Notes: a model not told the origin generated them from the sequence alone. A stretch of DNA of 64,000 bases from Pseudomonadota bacterium (GCA_021798915.1 JAJZBM010000011.1:17992-81991), one strand, 5' to 3'; shown: positions 30,525 to 39,411, counted from the stretch's first letter. A program made the numbers and translations.

Positions 30525-31754
30525 ATGCCGTTCATGGACATACCCCTGGCCGATACGCCACCCCTGATCGCGCTGCCGCTCATCCTGCATTTGCCGCTCG
30601 GCTTCGCGTCCGGGGTCGCGCTCGCGGGGGCGGTGTTCGCGGCGCTCGGCCTGCTGCAAGGCCTGTTCGGCCTCGCTTTTCTCGCGCGCTTCCTGCGCCG
30701 GGCGCGACACGAGCGCGAGCGGGCGCACACCCCGGCCGGCCCGGCGATCAGCGTCCTCAAACCGCTGCATGGCGATGAGCCGCTTCTCGAAGAGGCCCTG
30801 ACGTCGTTTTTTACCCAAGACTATCCAGCGTTTCAGATCGTTTTTGGTGTGCAAGACGCGAACGACCCGGCGATCGCCGTGGTCGAGCGCCTCCGCGCAC
30901 GGTTCCCGGCCTGCGACGCGAGCCTGGTGATCGACGCGACGCAGCATGGGATGAACCGAAAAGTCAGCAATCTCATCAATATGATGGCGCGTGCGCGGCA
31001 CGAGGTGCTGGTGGTTGCCGATTCCGATATCCACGCCGCCCGCGATTATCTCCGCAGCGTTCAGGCGACGCTCGCGCTGCCTGGGACGGGAATGGTGACG
31101 ACGCTCTATACCGGCCTTCCCGCCGATCGCTCGCTCGCCGCCCGCCTCGGTGCGAGCCAGATCAACCACACCTTCATTCCCGGCGTTCTGATCGGGCGCG
31201 CGCTTGGCCGCGAGGATGGGCTCGGCGCGACGATGGCGCTGACCCGCGCGACGCTCGCACGCCTCGGCGGCTTCGCCGCGCTTGCCGATCACATCGCCGA
31301 TGACGCCGTGCTCGCCGCCAAGGTGCGCGATCTCGGGCTTACGGTGCGGCTCGCGCCGACCATCCCGGCGACCACTGTCGCCGAGCATGGGTTGCGCGAT
31401 CTCTGCCGGCGGGAATTGCGCTGGGCGCGGGTCAACCGTTCGCTCGCCCCGCTGAGCTATGCCGCCTCGGTGGTGCAGTATCCGCTCGCCTTCGCTCTCG
31501 TCACCCTGGCCCTGGCTCCGGGCGCGGCTTGGGCGTGGGGATGGCTCGCATTCTGTTGGCTGTTGCGCGCCGCCACCGCACGCGGCATTGATCGCGCATT
31601 GGCGCTCGTGCCGCGCGCGCCAATGGTCTTGCTTGCGCTTCGTGATCTGCTTTCGGTGGTCGCCGTGGTGATGAGTTTCGCCGGCGACAAGGTTTATTGG
31701 CGGGGTGAGGTGGTGGTGGTCGAACCGCCGCCGTCGCTTTCGCCCAAAATGTGA
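30525..31754 (+). CDS. hpnI: Hopanoid biosynthesis glycosyltransferase HpnI
   Basis: A 409-residue GT2-family membrane glycosyltransferase related to ceramide glucosyltransferase. In hopanoid makers HpnI transfers N-acetylglucosamine to bacteriohopanetetrol. An N-terminal membrane segment lies at residues 20-60. The GT-A core follows with I-S-V-L-K-P-L-H-G-D-E-P, V-V-A-D-S-D-I (D-x-D-like metal site), and the acceptor-site R-R-E-L-R-W-A-R-V-N motif, equivalent to (Q/R)xxRW. Three C-terminal hydrophobic segments complete it. AGGCGGA lies just before the ATG. No hpnK (deacetylase) gene follows, though hpnI-hpnK-hpnJ is a frequent order. Confidence 0.88.
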   Translation: MPFMDIPLADTPPLIALPLILHLPLGFASGVALAGAVFAALGLLQGLFGLAFLARFLRRARHERERAHTPAGPAISVLKPLHGDEPLLEEALTSFFTQDYPAFQIVFGVQDANDPAIAVVERLRARFPACDASLVIDATQHGMNRKVSNLINMMARARHEVLVVADSDIHAARDYLRSVQATLALPGTGMVTTLYTGLPADRSLAARLGASQINHTFIPGVLIGRALGREDGLGATMALTRATLARLGGFAALADHIADDAVLAAKVRDLGLTVRLAPTIPATTVAEHGLRDLCRRELRWARVNRSLAPLSYAASVVQYPLAFALVTLALAPGAAWAWGWLAFCWLLRAATARGIDRALALVPRAPMVLLALRDLLSVVAVVMSFAGDKVYWRGEVVVVEPPPSLSPKM

Positions 31755-31772
31755 CGCAAGGACTTTGTGCCG

Positions 31773-33206
31773 ATGAAAAAGACCCTGTTTTTGCACCCGC
31801 CCTCCTTCGATGGCTTCGACGGCGGCGCCGGGTCGCGCTATCAGGCGCGGCGCGAAATCCGCTCCTTCTGGTTCCCGACCTGGCTCGCCCAGCCGGCGGC
31901 GCTGGTTCCGGAAAGCCGGCTGATCGACGCGCCGCCGGCCGGGATCGGGCTCGATGCCGTGCTGCGCGTCGCCGCCGATTACGAGCAGGTGGTGATGCAT
32001 ACCTCGTCACCGTCGTTTGGCTCGGATGCCAAGGTCGCCGCCGCTCTCAAAGACGCCAATCCGCGGCTTTCGATCGGTTTCGTCGGCGCCAAGGTCGCGG
32101 TGCAGCCGGAGGAGAGTCTGCGCGACGCGCCGGCGGTGGATTGGGTGGCGCGGAACGAGTTCGATTTCACCGTGAAAGAGGTTGCCGAGGGACGCGAATT
32201 CGATGCCATCGACGGGCTGAGCTTTCGTGACGGCGCCGGCCGCATCGTCCATAACCGCGACCGCGCCATCCTCGAGGACATGGACCGTCTGCCCTTCGTC
32301 ACCGAGGTCTACAAGCGCGATCTCCGGATCGAGGATTATTTCATCGGCTATCTCAAACACCCCTATATCTCGCTCTATACCGGACGCGGCTGCAAATCGC
32401 GCTGCACCTTCTGCCTTTGGCCGCAGACGGTCGGCGGCCATCGCTACCGGGTGCGGAGCACGGCCCATGTCATCGAGGAGATCCGCCTCGCCAAAGCCTA
32501 TTTCCCCCAGGTGCGGGAATTTTTTTTCGACGACGACACCTTCACCGACAATCTGCCGCGCGCCGAGGCGATCGCGCGCGAATTGGGCAAACTCGGCGTC
32601 ACCTGGTCGTGCAACGCCAAGGCCAATGTGCCGCGCGAGACCCTCAAAATCCTCAAGGATAACGGCCTTCGCCTGCTCCTCGTCGGCTATGAGAGCGGCA
32701 ACCAGCAGATTTTGCACAACATCAAGAAGGGTATGCGGATCGAGGTCGCCAAGCGCTTCTCGCGCGATTGCCGCGAACTCGGCATCACCATCCACGGCAC
32801 CTTCATCCTCGGCCTTCCCGGGGAGACCAAGGAGACCATCGAGGAGACGGTCCGCTTCGCCCTCGAAGTCAATCCCCACACCTTGCAGGTCTCGCTGGCC
32901 GCGCCCTATCCCGGCACCGAGCTTTACCAGCAGGCGGTGGAAAACGGGTGGCTCGATACCGCCCATGCCGAATTGGTCGACGCGCACGGCATCCAGATCG
33001 CGCCGCTCCATTATCCGCATCTGACGCATACCGAGATGTTCGACAATGTCGAGGCGTTTTATCGCCGGTTTTATTTCCGCGCGCCGAAAATCGCCGCCAT
33101 CGTCGGCGAAATGCTGACCAGCCCGCAGATGATGATGCGCCGGCTACGCGAGGGGCGGGAGTTCTTCCAGTTCCTGCGCGAGAGACGGACGCAGAAAGTG
33201 GCTTGA
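31773..33206 (+). CDS. hpnJ: Hopanoid biosynthesis radical SAM protein HpnJ
   Basis: A 477-residue B12-binding-domain radical SAM enzyme. HpnJ contracts the glucosamine ring to the cyclitol ether of composite hopanoids. The N-terminus F-L-H-P-P-S-F-D-G-F-D-G-G-A-G-S-R-Y and the cobalamin-domain region T-S-S-P-S-F-G-S-D are family hallmarks; the cluster motif is C207-K-S-R-C211-T-F-C214. Two starts are possible: GTG at 31767 and ATG at 31773. ATG is chosen because of its K-T-L-F-L context. It is the last gene of the dxs-hpn run and is followed by a hairpin terminator. Confidence 0.92.
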   Translation: MKKTLFLHPPSFDGFDGGAGSRYQARREIRSFWFPTWLAQPAALVPESRLIDAPPAGIGLDAVLRVAADYEQVVMHTSSPSFGSDAKVAAALKDANPRLSIGFVGAKVAVQPEESLRDAPAVDWVARNEFDFTVKEVAEGREFDAIDGLSFRDGAGRIVHNRDRAILEDMDRLPFVTEVYKRDLRIEDYFIGYLKHPYISLYTGRGCKSRCTFCLWPQTVGGHRYRVRSTAHVIEEIRLAKAYFPQVREFFFDDDTFTDNLPRAEAIARELGKLGVTWSCNAKANVPRETLKILKDNGLRLLLVGYESGNQQILHNIKKGMRIEVAKRFSRDCRELGITIHGTFILGLPGETKETIEETVRFALEVNPHTLQVSLAAPYPGTELYQQAVENGWLDTAHAELVDAHGIQIAPLHYPHLTHTEMFDNVEAFYRRFYFRAPKIAAIVGEMLTSPQMMMRRLREGREFFQFLRERRTQKVA

Positions 33207-33216
33207 GACGGGCATC

Positions 33217-33251
33217 CCGCCGCCCGGCGGCCATTGCTGGGCGGCGGTTTT
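33217..33251 (+). terminator. Intrinsic terminator after hpnJ
   Basis: A 9-bp GC stem (33217-33225 with 33239-33247), 13-base loop, followed directly by TTTT. It begins 11 bases after the hpnJ stop and fits a Rho-independent terminator for the dxs-hpn transcript. Confidence 0.75.
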
Positions 33252-33440
33252 GCTGATCGATGACGTGCTTCATCACTGGCGCCGTCACCCTCCCCCGGAT
33301 CGCCGCCCTTGAACTTCTCGAAGGCCATAGCCACGCCCACTTCAGTCAGATGGCCCTGCGCTTGGGTCTGAAGGACGCCATCGGATCGGGCGCAGCGGGC
33401 GAAGCGCGGCTGTTCAAGCAACCCATGATGAGTGTTTGCT
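33252..33440. other. Unassigned spacer between the hopanoid and PEP-CTERM genes
   Basis: No gene is supported here. Frames on both strands are open for up to 66 codons (for example 33260-33460 plus), but none has a ribosome binding site or a product I recognise. Composition resembles old coding sequence, so a decayed gene or IS remnant is possible. Confidence 0.3.
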
Positions 33441-33469
33441 TTGACTTTTGCATTTTTTGAGTGTAATAA
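33441..33469 (+). promoter_or_regulatory. Sigma-70-like promoter for the PEP-CTERM gene
   Basis: TTGACT at 33441-33446 and TAATAA at 33464-33469, separated by 17 bases, in an A/T-rich stretch that stands out from the GC-rich surroundings. Transcription would start near 33476, giving a leader of about 125 bases that includes the 18-bp tandem repeat. Confidence 0.6.
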
Positions 33470-33516
33470 ATGACGATCATATCGCAAACTTTATAAGCTC
33501 GGAATTTGTAATCCTG

Positions 33517-33552
33517 GTATTTGCAAACCTCGGCGTATTTGCAAACCTCGGC
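33517..33552 (+). repeat. Perfect 18-bp tandem duplication in the leader of the PEP-CTERM gene
   Basis: Two exact copies of GTATTTGCAAACCTCGGC (33517-33534 and 33535-33552), about 50 bases before the ATG at 33601. It may be a regulator-binding site or a replication slip. Confidence 0.85.
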
Positions 33553-33600
33553 CGGACGATACGTGTCAAACAGGATCAGACGGGAAGAGATAGAGACAAA

Positions 33601-34551
33601 ATGTCTGGGTGGTTGCGTCTGACAGGGGGGGTCGCTGGAGCGATCGCGGCGCTTGGTTTTGGCGTCAGCGCGCAAGCCGGGCCATGCACGATCGGTGGCT
33701 CGATCGATTTCCAGGCGAGCGGAGCGATCATCGATTGCACGGTCACCACCGCCGGCACCTACACCATCACCGCGACCGGCGGCAGCGGCGGCGGCGGCAA
33801 TTCCGCAAAGGGAGGCCCCGGCGCCACGGTCAGCGGTGATTTTGTCCTGAGCCAGAATGAAATCTTGCAAATTCTTGTCGGCAGTGGCGGCGGCAGCGGA
33901 ACCGGTGACAATGGCGGCGGCGGCGGCGGCAGTTTCGTGGTCGTCGATGATGCGAGAACGCTCACGCCGCTCATCATTGCCGGCGGCGGCGGCGGCGGCG
34001 GCATCGTCGGGGCTAGCGGCGGCGGATTGGGCGGCACGAGTGGCGGCGGCAGCAATGGCGGCAGCAATGGCGGCGGCGGCGGCGCGATCAGTGGCGGCAG
34101 CGGCGGCGGCGGCGGCGGCTATAGCGGCAATGGCGGCAATGGATTCGGCTTTGGCGGTGTGAGTTTCCTCGCCGGTGGCGTTGGCGGCAATGGCGGCCCT
34201 GGCGGCGGGTCGGGCGGTTTCGGCGGCGGCGGCGGCGGCGGCGATGAGGGTGGCGGTGGCGGCGGCGGCTACAGCGGCGGCGGCGGCGGGGCGAGTGGCG
34301 ACAGCGGCGGTGGCGGTGGCTCTTATATCGCGAGTTCGGCCACCGACCCGAGTGCGACCTCTGGCAACACCGGCACCTACACGCCCGTCGGGTCGTCCGG
34401 CAGTAATGGCGTGGTGGATTTTATCCTGATCCCGACGACGCCGCCGGGCCCGGTGCCCGAGCCGGGGAGCCTGGCCCTGCTGGCGACCGGTGCCGTCGGC
34501 TTTGCCGCCCTGCGGCGCTGGCGCCGGCGCATCCCGTCCGCGGAAGGTTAG
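33601..34551 (+). CDS. Glycine-rich PEP-CTERM sorting domain protein
   Basis: A 316-residue exported protein. Residues 1-26 are a Sec signal peptide ending V-S-A-Q-A. A short beta-rich region follows (I-D-C-T-V-T-T-A-G-T-Y-T-I-T-A-T), then a glycine-rich body of some 200 residues encoded largely by GGC and GGT codons. The C-terminus has the PEP-CTERM signal V-P-E-P-G-S-L-A-L-L-A-T-G, a membrane segment and an R-R-W-R-R-R basic end. Such proteins are cleaved by an exosortase and usually travel with exopolysaccharide. No exosortase gene is in this window. The 5' part resembles the glycine-rich sheath/tail-like domain family. Confidence 0.85.
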   Translation: MSGWLRLTGGVAGAIAALGFGVSAQAGPCTIGGSIDFQASGAIIDCTVTTAGTYTITATGGSGGGGNSAKGGPGATVSGDFVLSQNEILQILVGSGGGSGTGDNGGGGGGSFVVVDDARTLTPLIIAGGGGGGGIVGASGGGLGGTSGGGSNGGSNGGGGGAISGGSGGGGGGYSGNGGNGFGFGGVSFLAGGVGGNGGPGGGSGGFGGGGGGGDEGGGGGGGYSGGGGGASGDSGGGGGSYIASSATDPSATSGNTGTYTPVGSSGSNGVVDFILIPTTPPGPVPEPGSLALLATGAVGFAALRRWRRRIPSAEG

Positions 34552-34634
34552 GGCGCACCACGAAAGGCGCTTGCAACGGCGCGCGCGCCGGTCCATTTCC
34601 TTCCGAGCGGGTTTTTTTGCGGAGCTGAGACGCC

Positions 34635-34883
34635 ATGGGAAGCTTGAGCATCTGGCATTGGCTGATCGTCTTGATGGTCGTCCTGTTGCTGTTCGGGACC
34701 GGCAAGGTGAGCCATCTGATGGGTGATTTCGCGAAGGGAATCAAAGCCTTCAAGAAAAATATGGCGGAGGATGACGATGCCTCCATGGAAGCCTCGGCGG
34801 AACGGCCGTCGGGCTCGATCGCCGGCCCCGGGGTGAAGGCCGCGGCCAAGGACAAGCAGGAGAGTGCCGCGCATCAGGGATGA
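34635..34883 (+). CDS. tatA: Sec-independent protein translocase TatA
   Basis: An 82-residue protein with the TatA layout: [13 protein letters not shown] as the start of a single N-terminal membrane helix, the F-G-x-G-K hinge (F-G-T-G-K-V), an amphipathic helix ([14 protein letters not shown]), then an acidic, flexible tail. TatA multimers form the pore of the twin-arginine pathway, which exports folded proteins such as the UrtA candidate above. tatB and tatC are not adjacent, so it is a stand-alone tatA. Its last four bases overlap the next gene. Confidence 0.93.
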   Translation: MGSLSIWHWLIVLMVVLLLFGTGKVSHLMGDFAKGIKAFKKNMAEDDDASMEASAERPSGSIAGPGVKAAAKDKQESAAHQG

Positions 34884-36565
34884 GCAGCGCCGAGAGTTCG
34901 GCGCCAGGCATTCCCATGCCAGCACTCCGGATGAGCACCGCCGCGGCAGCGGTGGAAGCGTTGGTCGGGCATGGGCTGACCACGATCTATGCCCTGCCGG
35001 GGGTTCATAACGACCCGCTATTCGATGCGCTGCACGCGGCATCGGACCGTATCCGGGTTATCCACCCGCGACATGAACAGGCGGCCGGTTATATGGCGCT
35101 CGGCGCCGCGCTGGCGACCGGCAAGCCGCAAGCCTTTTCGGTGGTGCCCGGGCCAGGGGTGCTGAATGCCGGCGCGGCGTTGCTCAATGCCTACGGACTC
35201 GGCGCGCCGGTGCTGGCGCTGGCCGGGCAGATCCCGCAAAACGCCATCGATCGCGGTTACGGCCATCTCCATGAACTCCCCGACCAGCTCGGCCTGCTCC
35301 GCCATCTGACAAAATTTGCCGCGCGCATCACCCATCCCGGTGAGGCACCAGGCCTGATCGCCGAGGCGCTGGCGAAGGCGCGAGCGGGACGGGCGCGGCC
35401 GGTCGCGCTCGAATGCGCGATCGATGTCTGGGGGCGCGAGGCCCCCGCCCCGACGGTCGCGCCGTATCCGCTCGCCCCGCTCGCCCCCGACCCTGAGGCG
35501 GTCGCCCAAGCCGCCGCCATGCTCGACCGCGCCGAGCGGCCGTTGATCGTTGCGGGCGGCGGCGCGCTCGATGCCGCCCCGGCGCTTCGTGCGCTCGCCG
35601 AAGCTCTGGCGGCGCCGGTGATGAGTTTCCGCCGCGCCCGTGGCGTGCTGCCGAGTGATCATCCGCTCGCGGTTTCCTGGCCGGTCGGGCACCGGCTCTG
35701 GGCGGCGGCGGATGCCGTGCTCGCGGTCGGCACGCGGCTGCATCTGCCGCTCTCCGTCTGGGGGAGCGATGCCGCGCTGAAGCTCATCCGTCTCGATGTC
35801 GATGCCGAGGAGATCGAACGCTATCGCCGGCCCGATGTCGCCATTCTCGCCGATGCCGCCCTCGGTCTCGCTGCGCTTGCCGAGGCTTTGCCGCGCCGCC
35901 GCCGCCCGGCGCGCACCGATGTCGCGGCGGCACAGGCGTGGTTCGCCACCGAATTGACACGGCTCGCCCCGCAGATGGGATTTCTCGGCGCCATTCGCGA
36001 GGCTTTGCCGGAAAACGGCATCGTCGTCGAGGATGTCACGCAAATGGGCTTCGTCGGTCGGCTCGCTTTTCCGGTAGCCAAGCCACGGCACTATCTTTCC
36101 CCCGGCTATCAAGACAATCTCGGCTGGGGCTATGGCGCCGCACTCGGCGCCAAGGCGGCGATGCCTGATCGTCCGGTCGTGCTGCTCACCGGCGATGGCG
36201 GATTTCTCTATCAGGCCGGGGAAATGGCGACCGCGATGCGGCATGGCATCGCAGTTGTCGTGGTGGTGTTCGATGATGGCGCCTTCGGCAATGTCCGCCG
36301 TATCCAGGCCGAGCATTACGGCAACCGGCTGATCGCGTCCGACCTCAGAAACCCCGATTTCGTGCGTCTCGCCGAAAGTTTCGACATGCCGGCGTGGCGT
36401 GCCGATACGCCGGCCTTGCTTCGGACGGCGCTCGGCGCGGCGCTGTCGCGCAACGCGCCGGCGCTGATCCATGTCCGGCTCGGCGAGGTGCCAAGCCCGT
36501 GGCCGCTGATTCTGCTCCCCCGGGTGCGCGGCTTCGACGATGCATGGCGCCGCGCCTGGCCGTGA
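34880..36565 (+). CDS. Thiamine-diphosphate-dependent enzyme, acetolactate synthase-like
   Basis: A 561-residue ThDP enzyme with all three domains. The Pyr domain shows [15 protein letters not shown] with the glutamate in [13 protein letters not shown]. The central Rossmann-like domain holds L-I-V-A-G-G-G-A-L, and the PP domain has [15 protein letters not shown] followed by [17 protein letters not shown] takes the place of the usual N-N. It is longer than the enzyme at 3329-4870 and clearly not its close paralogue. Substrate unknown. The ATG overlaps the tatA stop, an odd pairing with no obvious functional reason. Confidence 0.82.
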   Translation: MSSAESSAPGIPMPALRMSTAAAAVEALVGHGLTTIYALPGVHNDPLFDALHAASDRIRVIHPRHEQAAGYMALGAALATGKPQAFSVVPGPGVLNAGAALLNAYGLGAPVLALAGQIPQNAIDRGYGHLHELPDQLGLLRHLTKFAARITHPGEAPGLIAEALAKARAGRARPVALECAIDVWGREAPAPTVAPYPLAPLAPDPEAVAQAAAMLDRAERPLIVAGGGALDAAPALRALAEALAAPVMSFRRARGVLPSDHPLAVSWPVGHRLWAAADAVLAVGTRLHLPLSVWGSDAALKLIRLDVDAEEIERYRRPDVAILADAALGLAALAEALPRRRRPARTDVAAAQAWFATELTRLAPQMGFLGAIREALPENGIVVEDVTQMGFVGRLAFPVAKPRHYLSPGYQDNLGWGYGAALGAKAAMPDRPVVLLTGDGGFLYQAGEMATAMRHGIAVVVVVFDDGAFGNVRRIQAEHYGNRLIASDLRNPDFVRLAESFDMPAWRADTPALLRTALGAALSRNAPALIHVRLGEVPSPWPLILLPRVRGFDDAWRRAWP

Positions 36566-36716
36566 GCGTGGCGGGCCCTAACGGCCTCACCGGGTTTGCC
36601 CGGCTAGGTTTGCCCATTGGGTTTGCGGCCGGCGCGGTTTCGCGGTAAGCACGATCTCGGCGATCCGCGGCATCGGGGGAACCGCCGCTCGCCAAAAGCG
36701 GCGCGGCGAAGACCCA

Positions 36717-36746
36717 TTGACCAGAGTGATCGGCAGAAGGTAGTTC
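36717..36746 (+). promoter_or_regulatory. Possible promoter of tRNA-Arg
   Basis: TTGACC at 36717-36722 and TAGTTC at 36741-36746, spaced 18 bases, end 10 bases before the mature tRNA. The -35 is good and the -10 weak. Confidence 0.4.
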
Positions 36747-36756
36747 CGCGTTTAAG

Positions 36757-36833
36757 GCACCCGTAGCTCAGTTGGATAGAGCGTCGGCCTCCGAAGCCGA
36801 AGGTCAGAGGTTCGAGTCCTCTCGGGTGCGCCA
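36757..36833 (+). tRNA. tRNA-Arg (anticodon CCG)
   Basis: A complete 77-base cloverleaf with encoded CCA. The acceptor stem GCACCCG pairs fully with CGGGTGC. The anticodon stem TCGGC/GCCGA encloses loop CTCCGAA with anticodon CCG, reading CGG arginine codons. The T arm contains GGTTCGAGTCC. It is intact and marks the left edge of the accessory region; the IS256 fragment starts 54 bases after its CCA. Confidence 0.96.
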
Positions 36834-36887
36834 TTTCGGAACAGAACGCGGAACTGATCCTACACCACAACACGGGACACGATCTCG

Positions 36888-37469
36888 GAGAGCGAGGCGG
36901 CTTGGCGGGCTGTGCTTGATGATCTGATCGCGCGCGGCCTGCGAACCCCGGATTTCCTGCTTATCGATGGCGGTGCCGGCCTCGATCGCGCGCTCGCGGC
37001 CCTCTGGCCGGAAGTGCCGGCGCAGCGCTGTACGGTTCACAAGCATCGAAATCTGCTCGCGCACGCCCCGGAGGCACTGCATGAGGAGATCACGACCGAC
37101 TACCACGACATGATCTACGCCGAAACCAGTGCCGAGGTGATGCGCCGGCGCCGGCGGTTCCTGGCGAAGTGGCGGCGGGAATGCCCGGCCGTGGCGGCCA
37201 GCCTGGAAGAAGCCGGCGACCGTTTGTTCACCTTCACCAGCCTGCCGGTCAGCCAATGGAAATCCGCGCGGACGACCAATGCGATCGAGCGGCTGCACGA
37301 GGAATTCAAGCGCCGGATCAAAACCCAGACCGTCCTCCCCTCGGCCGAAACCGCCGCCATGTTGTTCTGGTCATTGCTCGCATCCGGACAGATCACCATG
37401 CGTAAGGTCGATGGTTGGCAGACCCTTGAGGAGCCGCCCACCTCAATGCCTCCTGATATCGCCGCCTGA
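36888..37469 (+). pseudogene. 5'-truncated IS256-family transposase
   Basis: Codes in frame for about the last 190 residues of the transposase found complete at 39479-40489, with only a few differences (for example H-E-E-F-K-R-R against H-E-A-F-K-R-R, and Q-T-L-E-E-P-P against Q-S-L-G-E-P-P). The first 145 residues or so are missing, including the first catalytic aspartate. The segment keeps [10 protein letters not shown], the A-Q-R-C-T-V-H-K-H-R-N-L motif and the glutamate in T-N-A-I-E-R-L-H. It cannot encode an active enzyme. The matching sequence starts abruptly at 36888. Confidence 0.93.
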
Positions 37470-37536
37470 CCTCGCCATCCTCACCAGGCCGGAGACGCCA
37501 CACAGGCAATTTCAACACATCCCGCGACACGACCGG
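36888..37536 (+). mobile_element. IS256-family element, left part deleted
   Basis: Sequence shared with the complete copy at 39412-40589 begins at 36888 and runs past the transposase stop to about 37535, ending at the terminal inverted repeat (..CGACACGACCG). The other end is lost. It is inverted relative to the complete copy, so the two face each other with their transposase 3' ends across the LysR/SDR pair. Confidence 0.85.
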
Positions 37537-37569
37537 CGCCCGGAGGCCGGTTCATTATCTCTGGCGCCC

Positions 37570-38469
37570 TTACCATCTGTTCTCCTGAACATACCCGATG
37601 AATGCGCGGAGAGGGGCGGGCACATGCTCGCGCCCATGATAGTAGAGCGAAGGCCCCTTGAAGCTCTGCCACCACTCTTGCAGAATCGGTTCCAGAGCGC
37701 CGCTATCGATCGCGGGCCGCAGCCAATCCTCGAACAGATGCACGATGCCACACCCCTCGACCGCCGTCGCAACGGCCAAGTCGACGGCGGTGACGTCAAC
37801 GGCGAAAGGCCCGGTTGTCTCGACCCTGACGATCTCGCCATCCCGCTCAAACTCCCATGGCAGCGCCGCGCCGCCGCCGGCGCAGGCCGCCAAACATGCA
37901 TGGTCCAGCAAATCGCGTGGATGCCGCGGCGTGCCGTGCCGCGCGAGATAAGCGGGTGAGGCGGCGGTGGCGAACCTCTGACGCGCAGGCCCGATCGGCA
38001 CGGCCACCATGTTCTTGGTCAGCCGCTCGTCATAGCGGATGCCCGCATCGCATCCCGCGGCCAAGATATCCACGACGTCGTGCTCGGCGACGATTTCGAC
38101 CCGCACATCCGGGAAAGCTCGGGAAAACCCGGGCAGGATACGCGGCAACACAAGACGCGCCACGCCCAGGGGCACGTTCAGGCGGATCGTTCCGCTGGGC
38201 GTGGCGCGGTAGTCGTTGGCGCGCTCCAGGGCCGCTTCCATGTCGGCCATTGCCGTCTGCAGCCGCTCCAGGAGATGGGCTCCAGCCTCGGTCGGGACGA
38301 CGCTGCGGGTCGTGCGATTGAGCAGGCGGAGACCCAGTTGATCCTCAAGCCGCTTCACGGCGCCGCTGAGGCTCGATGCGCTCATGCCTGTCGTCTTGGC
38401 GGCTTCACGAAAGCCGCCCGCGGCCGCCACCGCCACGAAAGCGCGGGCTGCGGAAAAATCAGCACGCAT
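37570..38469 (-). CDS. LysR-family transcriptional regulator
   Basis: A 299-residue LysR-type regulator. The N-terminal winged helix-turn-helix spans residues 1-60 (R-A-F-V-A-V-A-A-A-G-G-F-R-E-A-A, then S-A-S-S-L-S-G-A-V-K-R-L-E-D-Q-L-G-L-R-L-L-N-R-T-T-R), followed by a periplasmic-binding-protein-like effector domain. It belongs to the broad group around aromatic and acyl-responsive regulators, but the inducer is unknown. It is divergent from the dehydrogenase gene at 38559, the usual set-up in which a LysR protein controls its neighbour. Both genes lie between the two IS256 copies. Confidence 0.92.
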   Translation of the reverse strand: MRADFSAARAFVAVAAAGGFREAAKTTGMSASSLSGAVKRLEDQLGLRLLNRTTRSVVPTEAGAHLLERLQTAMADMEAALERANDYRATPSGTIRLNVPLGVARLVLPRILPGFSRAFPDVRVEIVAEHDVVDILAAGCDAGIRYDERLTKNMVAVPIGPARQRFATAASPAYLARHGTPRHPRDLLDHACLAACAGGGAALPWEFERDGEIVRVETTGPFAVDVTAVDLAVATAVEGCGIVHLFEDWLRPAIDSGALEPILQEWWQSFKGPSLYYHGREHVPAPLRAFIGYVQENRW

Positions 38470-38473
38470 CGTT

Positions 38474-38506
38474 CATTTATCCGTACACGCTGTAAGGTAA
38501 TAAATG
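38474..38506. promoter_or_regulatory. Inverted repeat in the LysR/SDR divergent region
   Basis: CATTTAT (38474-38480) and ATAAATG (38500-38506) form a perfect 7-bp dyad with 19 bases between, lying just upstream of the LysR start and within the 89-base divergent spacer. It is a candidate operator for the LysR protein, although it is not the textbook T-N11-A form. Confidence 0.45.
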
Positions 38507-38558
38507 TCTTATCTAGCACAATGAAGGTGCCTATGTCTCCTCCAGAAGGAGATTATCC

Positions 38559-39320
38559 ATGGCAAATAAAACACCTATCGCGATCATCACCGGTGGAAGC
38601 AGAGGCATGGGGCGCGACACTGCCCTGCGCCTTGCACAGCGCAGCGTATCCTCGATCATCACCTACAACGAACGGCGGGGCGCGGCGGAAGGCGTGGTTT
38701 CGGACATCCGCGCGGCCGGCGCGGACGCCGTAGCCCTGCAACTCGATGTCGGGAAGGCGGCGGGCTTCGGCGATTTCGCCGCGCGCGTCCGGGAAGTATT
38801 GACCGGGTGGGGGACCGAGCGGTTCGATTATCTGGTGAACAACGCCGGCACCTCGTCCAGCGCAACACTCGTAAATGGCACGGAAGCGGAGCTGGACGCG
38901 CAATTCGCCGTGCATTTCAAAGGGCCCTATCTGCTGACGCAGACATTGCTGCCACTGATGAACGACCGCGGGCGCATCGTGAATATCTCCTCCGGGCTGG
39001 CACGCATCGCCTTTCCGGGGCGGACGATCTACGGGCCAATGAAGGCGGCGGTAGAGGCGCTTACCCGCTATATGGCTCTGGAACTGGGACCACGCCGCAT
39101 TGCGGTGAACGTGGTCGCGCCGGGGGCCATTGCCACCGATTTCAGCGGCGGCATCGTGCGCGACAATCCGGACGTGAACAAGGCGCTGGCGTCGCAGACC
39201 GCGCTTGGCCGCGTGGGTGGACCAGAAGATGTCGGTCCGGTCATTGCCGCCCTGCTCTCCGACGATTTCGGCTGGGTCAACGCGCAGCGGATCGAAGTCG
39301 CCGGCGGCATCCAGATCTGA
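38559..39320 (+). CDS. Short-chain dehydrogenase/reductase
   Basis: A 253-residue classical SDR with the Rossmann motif T11-G-G-S-R-G-M-G18, N-N-A-G at 94-97, and the catalytic S-Y-K set (S144/S145, Y158, K162 in Y-G-P-M-K). The C-terminus V-N-A-Q-R-I-E-V-A-G-G is typical of FabG-like 3-oxoacyl or sugar/alcohol reductases. Cofactor is probably NADP(H) from the basic residues after strand 2. Substrate unknown. A strong ribosome binding site (AAGGAG) precedes the ATG. Probably controlled by the divergent LysR protein. Confidence 0.9.
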   Translation: MANKTPIAIITGGSRGMGRDTALRLAQRSVSSIITYNERRGAAEGVVSDIRAAGADAVALQLDVGKAAGFGDFAARVREVLTGWGTERFDYLVNNAGTSSSATLVNGTEAELDAQFAVHFKGPYLLTQTLLPLMNDRGRIVNISSGLARIAFPGRTIYGPMKAAVEALTRYMALELGPRRIAVNVVAPGAIATDFSGGIVRDNPDVNKALASQTALGRVGGPEDVGPVIAALLSDDFGWVNAQRIEVAGGIQI

Positions 39321-39411
39321 TTCTTGCTCACCCTGCGGCTGACGTGCTCCCCGTTTGGGGATGTCCCGCAGAATGTTGAAATAGGCGAAGTGAACCGCCC
39401 CGGGTTTGCTG

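Noticed and set aside
33260..33460. Small gene upstream of the PEP-CTERM protein
   Set aside because: No ribosome binding site, no recognisable family, and the frame runs through the predicted promoter.
33840..34340. Microsatellite-like GGC repeat region as a separate non-coding repeat
   Set aside because: It is explained by the glycine-rich coding region of the PEP-CTERM gene, which has a signal peptide and sorting tail in the same frame.
36604..37298. Minus-strand frames reading [21 protein letters not shown] across tRNA-Arg
   Set aside because: They are antisense translations of the tRNA; this peptide is a well-known false protein in annotation.
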